From: Alphaproteobacteria bacterium
GTDB lineage: Bacteria > Pseudomonadota > Alphaproteobacteria > Rs-D84
DNA: 64,000 nucleotides
NCBI GenBank assembly: GCA_015062495.1
Contig: SUUN01000001.1
Span: forward strand, 425,157 to 489,156
Direction: 5' to 3'
Made by a program: the position numbers and the translations under genes. The notes beneath the pieces were generated by a model that saw nothing but the letters and a program-made list of their open reading frames with translations, did not search any database and was not told where the DNA came from. Positions 59,861 to 64,000 of this stretch are shown one piece after another; position 1 is the first letter of the stretch; every line of letters starts with the position of its first letter.

Positions 59861-60360
59861 TTTTTGAACTTTTTAACCTTTCTCATTAACATTTCACGAC
59901 GCAACGGCGACAGGTAATCTATAAATAATTTCCCATCCAGGTGATCTGTTTCATGTTGGACAATTCGCGCAGGTGTGCCAGACATCTGGGCCATTTTTTT
60001 TGCGCCCGTTTCATCAGTCCATTCAACAACCACAGAATCCGGACGTGTGACATTCGCAAACACCGGCAGACCGTCATTACCCAGGACGGACAGGCAGCCC
60101 TCTTCCATTGTGCAGGTGTCGGCGCCATATGACATAATACGGGGATTTATCATGCGGTACACAGTTTCAGAATCTGGGTCCATCATCACCAAGAATCGCG
60201 ATAAAATCCCAACCTGGGGCGCGGCCAGGCCAACACCATTTTGTTCACGCATCATTTCAACCATTTCATCCATGGTCGACAATAGTTCCGGCGAAATCGA
60301 ATCCACCGGCGCACATTGTGTACGCAAAACTAAATCACCACAAAGTTTCATTTGCAACAT
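59857..60360 (-). CDS. def: peptide deformylase
   Basis: This 167-residue metalloenzyme removes the formyl group from nascent proteins. Motifs are GVGLAAPQVGI, EEGCLSV and QHETDHLDGKLF (H-E-x2-D-H) in the expected order and spacing, giving the Cys and two His metal ligands. It is followed by fmt in an ATGA overlap, the usual def-fmt pair. Confidence 0.95.
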   Translation of the reverse strand: MLQMKLCGDLVLRTQCAPVDSISPELLSTMDEMVEMMREQNGVGLAAPQVGILSRFLVMMDPDSETVYRMINPRIMSYGADTCTMEEGCLSVLGNDGLPVFANVTRPDSVVVEWTDETGAKKMAQMSGTPARIVQHETDHLDGKLFIDYLSPLRREMLMRKVKKFKK

Positions 60361-60373
60361 GTATTAAACCCTT

Positions 60374-60402
60374 TATAATAAATGATAGCAAAGGATTGGG
60401 AA
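60374..60402 (+). promoter_or_regulatory. rmuC promoter and ribosome site
   Basis: TATAAT (60374-60379) gives a start near 60386. AAAGGATTGGGAA then precedes ATG 60403, so the ATG at 60382 is upstream of the transcript start and is not used. Confidence 0.5.
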
Positions 60403-61284
60403 ATGACAACTTATATTTTTGTATTGTTGGGGATTATTATTGTATTATTGGTTGCGGTTTTGATGAAACGGCCAACGATTGATATATCGGCATTGCGCGA
60501 AGATAATGCGCGACTGCGTGAACGTTTGGCGGAACGCCTGGGCGCGTTAAGCCAGAACGCAATTGAACTGAAAAACATCAGTGGCGACATTGCAAATTTC
60601 AAAAATATTTTAATGGGTAATAAACAGGCACGCGGAACGTTTGGCGAACGCCAACTGGAAGATTTGGTGCGTGACATTATGCCACCGGAAACATATGCGT
60701 TTCAATGCGTATTGGAAACAGGCGTACGACCGGACTGTGTAATCAGATTGCCATATCCGCCGGGAGATATGATTATTGACAGTAAATTTCCACTGGAAAG
60801 TTATAATCGTATGCTGGTGGACACAAACGATGGTATGGCACGCAAACAATTTGAACTGGACGTGCGCAAGCATATTGATGCAATTGGTGAAAAATATATA
60901 ATCCCGGGCGTGACGGCGGAATCAGCCATGATGTTTATTGCGTCTGAATCTATTTTTGAAACACTGCATCGTGAATTTCCAGGCGCGGTTGAATATGCCG
61001 CACGCAAAAAAGTATTTATTGTGTCGCCGTCGACACTGTGGGCAACGTTGAATACAATTCGCGCTGTTTTATCCGACATAAAAATTAAACGCGTCGCCGC
61101 CAAGATTCGCAAAGAATTGGATGCACTGTTGACTGATTTGGGACGATTAAATGACCGCGCGACGAATGTGGAAAAACATTTTCGTATGACCCAGACTGAT
61201 ATTGAACAACTGCAAATTTCGATTGGAAAAATCGCACCGCGTGCGGAAAAGTTACGCGATATGGATTTCGGTGAAGACCAATAA
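60403..61284 (+). CDS. rmuC: RmuC-like DNA recombination protein
   Basis: This 293-residue protein has one N-terminal membrane helix (IFVLLGIIIVLLVAVLM), a coiled coil to about residue 70, then the RmuC nuclease-like domain: RGTFGERQLEDLVRDIMPPE, IRLPYPPGDMIIDSKFPLES, KYIIPGVTAESAMMFIASES and SPSTLWATLNTIRAVL. It is shorter than E. coli RmuC (475) because the coiled coil is reduced. It limits DNA rearrangements; mechanism undetermined. Ends at a terminator. Confidence 0.9.
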   Translation: MTTYIFVLLGIIIVLLVAVLMKRPTIDISALREDNARLRERLAERLGALSQNAIELKNISGDIANFKNILMGNKQARGTFGERQLEDLVRDIMPPETYAFQCVLETGVRPDCVIRLPYPPGDMIIDSKFPLESYNRMLVDTNDGMARKQFELDVRKHIDAIGEKYIIPGVTAESAMMFIASESIFETLHREFPGAVEYAARKKVFIVSPSTLWATLNTIRAVLSDIKIKRVAAKIRKELDALLTDLGRLNDRATNVEKHFRMTQTDIEQLQISIGKIAPRAEKLRDMDFGEDQ

Positions 61285-61286
61285 AA

Positions 61287-61313
61287 AATCCCGCCAGATG
61301 GCGGGATTTTTTT
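61287..61313 (+). terminator. intrinsic terminator after rmuC
   Basis: ATCCCGCCAGATGGCGGGAT is followed by TTTTTTT, and a MITE-like end starts right on the T-run. Confidence 0.85.
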
Positions 61314-61431
61314 GAGACATGAATACTGCGATAAATAAAAGTTTATTTAAGTAAAAAAATAAAAACGTCATACCCGCTTGGTTACATCCACGCAAACATT
61401 CGTTTGCGCGGGGAAAACTGGGGGGGGATTT
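61312..61431. repeat. left end of MITE-like repeat plus shared hairpin
   Basis: GAGACATGAATACTGCGATA and AATAAAAGTTTAT are a diverged left terminal repeat (TCGCTAAATAAAAGTTT elsewhere). CCACGCAAACATTC and GTTTGCGCGGGG at 61388-61413 form the same hairpin as in the pal terminator region at 42779-42805. The rest of the element is missing. Confidence 0.6.
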
Positions 61432-62055
61432 TTATTTCTGATTTTGTTTTATTGCCGACAGCATACGTTCTTGCGCAATATGCAAGTCTGTTTCTGATTT
61501 AATATCCGCCAGGATGTAATCACGAATCTGGGCCTGGCGACGATTATACTCGGCATCCAGAATATTATAAATTTGTTTCGTAGGCATAAACAAGTGCGCG
61601 TTTTGATTATAAAATACTTCTTCGTCATTGCTTGTTAACTGATGTTTTGATGGGGCAAAATACCCACGGTCTGTGGCCATAGTGCCATAACGCATAATAA
61701 CGTTATGTGTGCGTGTGGAATCATCATCTGACAAACGCACAACATCACGCGCGCGCATATTCTTGGCATTTTCTAGGATGTATATTTCATAGCGTTCAAA
61801 TACACCGTCCTGGAATTTCCAGTCGCCAATTCCCAAAACCTTCATAAAATTGTTTTTATGCACAAACACAGACGTACGCGTAACGTTTAATTCATAATTG
61901 TCGAATAACGCGCTGTGCGCAGGATGACGGCCTGGCAATGTTTTTAAATCGATTTTTGATAAATCGCATTCAGACAATGCACGCGACAAATCGTATAAAA
62001 AATTTTGTTCCCTGGTTTGCGCCGTTGTTAAAACGGGCTGACTGTTCTGCTTCAT
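61432..62055 (-). CDS. soluble protein of unknown function
   Basis: This 207-residue protein starts at ATG 62055 with AAGGATTTATA before it; the ATG at 62106 has no ribosome site. It is mixed alpha/beta and hydrophilic: REQNFLYDLSRALSECDLSK, VFVHKNNFMKVLGIGDWKFQ, EVFYNQNAHLFMPTKQIYNI. The C-terminal half has a possible coiled coil (YNRRQAQIRDYILADIKSET). There is no signal peptide. I do not recognise it. Confidence 0.6.
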   Translation of the reverse strand: MKQNSQPVLTTAQTREQNFLYDLSRALSECDLSKIDLKTLPGRHPAHSALFDNYELNVTRTSVFVHKNNFMKVLGIGDWKFQDGVFERYEIYILENAKNMRARDVVRLSDDDSTRTHNVIMRYGTMATDRGYFAPSKHQLTSNDEEVFYNQNAHLFMPTKQIYNILDAEYNRRQAQIRDYILADIKSETDLHIAQERMLSAIKQNQK

Positions 62056-62163
62056 TATAAATCCTTTATTGTGTATGGATTCTAGAACAGTATGATGATT
62101 TGTCAATCAATTTCATAAGATTCCTGTGGCGGGGATTCGTGATATTATGCTAGGCTTGCCATT

Positions 62164-62649
62164 ATGACACGAAGACTAAAAACAGCGGCGGCGGTCGTGC
62201 TGGGGATGCATGATGCGTTGGTTTCCCTGACGGGGATGATCGGGGGATTGACGTTCACACTGGCCGATCGACGTATGATTATTTTATCGGCAATTATCGC
62301 GTCTGTGGCGGCGGGATTGTCCATGGGGGCGTCGTGCTATCTGGCGGAAAAGACGAATGATAATCCACACGCGTTGCGCGCAGGTGCGATGACCGGGATT
62401 GCGTACCTGGGGACGTGCGCGTTTTTGATATTACCGTTCTTAGTTATTCCAAACACACATACTGCGTTGGTGATGTCGTTTGTTATGGCGGTGGTTGTTA
62501 TATTTGCATGTAATTGGTGTATTGGGCATACATGCGGACGGCGATGGTGGCGACATGCGCTAGAAATGCTGGCGATATGCGCAGGCGTATCAATTGTGTC
62601 TTTTATAATTGGCGAGGTTGCAAAACACTTCCTGGGGGTTGTGATATAA
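62164..62649 (+). CDS. VIT/CCC1-like small membrane protein
   Basis: This 161-residue protein has about five membrane helices (AAVVLGMHDALVSLTGMIGG, ILSAIIASVAAGLSMGASCY). G-M-H-D-A-L-V-S-L-T-G and S-M-G-A resemble the vacuolar iron transporter (VIT1/CCC1) family, in which D and M of the first helix and the S-M-x-x motif line the metal path. It is shorter than full members and lacks the cytoplasmic metal-binding domain. Metal transport is inferred from the family only. Confidence 0.6.
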   Translation: MTRRLKTAAAVVLGMHDALVSLTGMIGGLTFTLADRRMIILSAIIASVAAGLSMGASCYLAEKTNDNPHALRAGAMTGIAYLGTCAFLILPFLVIPNTHTALVMSFVMAVVVIFACNWCIGHTCGRRWWRHALEMLAICAGVSIVSFIIGEVAKHFLGVVI

Positions 62650-62763
62650 AAAAACACGCCACACAGATAACGACAATGTGGCGCGTCAATTTCTCCTTTC
62701 TGGACTCTGGTCCAAGACAACTTTAACAAAGTATGCGCATTTAATGCAATCGAAAAATTTTAA

Positions 62764-63636
62764 TTATCGCACATGTTCGGGCGCACGTTTGTTTGCACGA
62801 TACGCAGTGTCAATTATCGATTCAAAACGACGCAGGCGTTGCGCGAAATCATTTGTCTGGCCTGCGCCAAATATTGGGGCGCGACCAAATTTCATCGCTA
62901 AAAACATATAGTTTATAACCGCTGGATTCTGGGTTTGCGCGTGGGCCGCCAACTGGGCAAAGGTATCGATATCGTTCGTCTTGATACAGTATGCCAAACG
63001 CTGGACAATATTCTGTTCGATGCGGGTTAAACGTTTGATGTCATCATGTTCGCCGTCACGCATATCTAATGACGGGGTGTCAATTAATTTTCCATTCTTG
63101 AAATTTCCGGGGTGCGCGTCGCGGACTGTCAACCCCTTGGTTAAATACAGGTAATACATTTTTTCCATGGCGGATTCAAAACCATCTTCGCGGTCGCGTG
63201 CAATATAATCGGACAGAACCCATGAATATTTGCGCCCGCCAAATTCAAATACTGCACCAATGTGGACTGGATTTACCAATCCACGCGCGTGTTTTTGTAA
63301 TGCCATGGCATACAATTCACCATGCAGTGTATTGCGATTTATCTTGAACGCGTATTTTTGGTCGCCGATTTGTATTTTATAAACAGACCCCATAGAACCA
63401 GACGCAACATAATCCAGTTTAACATCGTGACCAAACAATTTGCCGGGCGCAGTCAACACAATGTTATTTTTATCCATACCGGATGCCAGTTGCCGATGGA
63501 AATCAGTCGCCAGTGCGGTCATAAACGCATTAAATTCGTTGGTCGCCGTGGCGATGTCGCGCCCCACCACCATTTGACGCAACGCGTCGGGCAGCGCACC
63601 CATATTCTTGTGTACAAAACTGATAAATTTTTTCAT
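62764..63636 (-). CDS. protein-kinase-like protein of unknown function
   Basis: This 290-residue cytosolic protein has a kinase-fold pattern: YVASGSMGSVYKIQIGDQKY with AFKI (glycine loop and the Lys), YSWVLSDYI as hinge, and TVRDAHPGNFKNGKLID, which resembles the H-R-D-x-H-P-G-N catalytic loop of ABC1/eukaryotic-like kinases. There is no clear D-F-G; LIDTPSLDM takes its place. ATG 63636 has a TATAAT 6 nt upstream. It may be a functional small kinase, a pseudokinase or a secreted effector. Confidence 0.55.
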   Translation of the reverse strand: MKKFISFVHKNMGALPDALRQMVVGRDIATATNEFNAFMTALATDFHRQLASGMDKNNIVLTAPGKLFGHDVKLDYVASGSMGSVYKIQIGDQKYAFKINRNTLHGELYAMALQKHARGLVNPVHIGAVFEFGGRKYSWVLSDYIARDREDGFESAMEKMYYLYLTKGLTVRDAHPGNFKNGKLIDTPSLDMRDGEHDDIKRLTRIEQNIVQRLAYCIKTNDIDTFAQLAAHAQTQNPAVINYMFLAMKFGRAPIFGAGQTNDFAQRLRRFESIIDTAYRANKRAPEHVR

Positions 63637-63662
63637 GCTGTGATTATAACATATTTTAACCC

Positions 63663-63689
63663 CAAAAAAAACCGCCCAGATGGGCGGTG
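63663..63689 (-). terminator. terminator of the rRNA operon
   Basis: Read on the minus strand, ACCGCCCATCTGGGCGGT is followed by TTTTTTTTGG, 30 nt after the end of 5S rRNA. Confidence 0.8.
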
Positions 63690-63719
63690 AAATTCGGTTT
63701 TTATATCAAAACTGGATTT

Positions 63720-63837
63720 ATTCTGGCGACGACCTACTCTTCCGTGGCTTAAGCCAAAGTACCATCGGCGATACGGGGTTTCCCTGTCTGGTTCGGGATG
63801 GAACAGAGGGTGACTCCCGCTCAATAATCACCAGAAT
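63720..63837 (-). rRNA. rrf: 5S ribosomal RNA
   Basis: About 118 nt on the minus strand. Helix I is TTCTGG/CCAGAA, with GGGAGTCACCCTCTGTTCC (helix III region), CCCGAACCAGACAGG, ACTTTGGCTTAAGCC and AGAGTAGGTCGTCGCC at the 3' part. It is the last gene of the rRNA operon. Confidence 0.93.
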
Positions 63838-63931
63838 AAATCCAGCGAACATCATAATTCCTAAGAATCATACTTAACGTTCTCTTCAAGCATACCGTCA
63901 AGACTTATAAAAGTCAAGACGATAAGATAAA

Positions 63932-64000
63932 AAGTCAATGGTTCGATTAGTACTGTTAAGCTAAATCCGTCACCGGACTTACACACACAGCCTATCAATG
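63932..64000 (-). rRNA. rrl: 23S ribosomal RNA, 3' end (cut by window)
   Basis: The minus strand reads GGCTGTGTGTGTAAGTCC, then GGATTTAGCTTAACAGTACT, AATCGAACCATTGACTT, which is the conserved 3' end of 23S rRNA. About 94 bp of spacer separate it from 5S rRNA and no tRNA lies in the spacer. Confidence 0.9.

Overview
The window reads as one chromosome segment of a Gram-negative alphaproteobacterium, densely coded on both strands. The support for this is the outer-membrane and lipid A genes (pal, lpxI, P44-like barrels), ornithine-lipid genes, the ribosomal gene order rplU-rpmA, and a VirB/Rickettsiales-like type IV secretion system (T4SS) with five VirB6-like proteins. The anaerobic ribonucleotide reductase, the surface-glycan cluster and the cysteine-rich secreted proteins suggest a host-associated, oxygen-poor niche. 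It resembles the uncultured gut alphaproteobacteria (RF32-like lineages), but that placement is inference.

Layout. 1-3755: end of a T4SS core operon, a VirB9 with a C-terminal SPOR domain and a VirB10 with a Cys-rich tail. 3756-5150: a composite repeat, two small unknown genes and an inverted-repeat leader. 5152-12397: Cys-rich secreted protein, DUF1015 protein, ABC exporter, tRNA-Ala, rpsU, rph, tRNA-Gly followed by a 107-bp tandem repeat that copies the tRNA 3' end, then a second Cys-rich protein behind a related inverted-repeat leader. 12512-15486: class III ribonucleotide reductase, with the glycyl-radical segment on a separate 60-residue protein. 15920-21455: acyl-CoA ligase, unknown coiled-coil protein, archaeal-type proS, and an olsB-olsA pair. 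21566-26379: a structured RNA leader and a five-gene glycan cluster. 26376-32108: lytic transglycosylase, outer-membrane barrel, hemW, M13 peptidase. 32236-39816: a second copy of the RNA, a tiny HTH protein, five VirB6-like genes and an unknown gene. 39892-45820: rpmE, a degenerate inositol-phosphatase homologue, infC, a DNA glycosylase, pal, the third RNA copy with another tiny HTH protein, rplU-rpmA, and an RNA methyltransferase. 45167-54258: two barrels, lpxI, a D,D-carboxypeptidase, recR, rsmA, kefB-like, lspA, yidC, tRNA-Asp. 54298-63636: pyrG, comEC, truA, fmt-def, rmuC, a VIT-like membrane protein and a kinase-like protein. 63720-64000: 5S and the 3' end of 23S rRNA on the minus strand.

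The most unusual feature is a three-copy family of structured RNAs of about 160-170 nt at 21566-21736, 32236-32406 and 43096-43254. Each has its own promoter with 17-bp spacing, a 5' hairpin, a long-range stem whose two strands covary between copies, a small hairpin, and a CTCCAACC/GGTTGGAG hairpin. The GGTTGGAG strand can instead pair with a second CTCCAACC that leads into an intrinsic terminator. This is the layout of a transcription attenuator. Two copies precede tiny HTH genes and one precedes the glycan cluster. I do not recognise the family.

Other themes are a MITE-like repeat whose left ends sit directly on the T-runs of intrinsic terminators, several genes with a -10 box 6-9 nt before the ATG (apparently leaderless mRNAs), and inverted-repeat leaders in front of both Cys-rich surface proteins.
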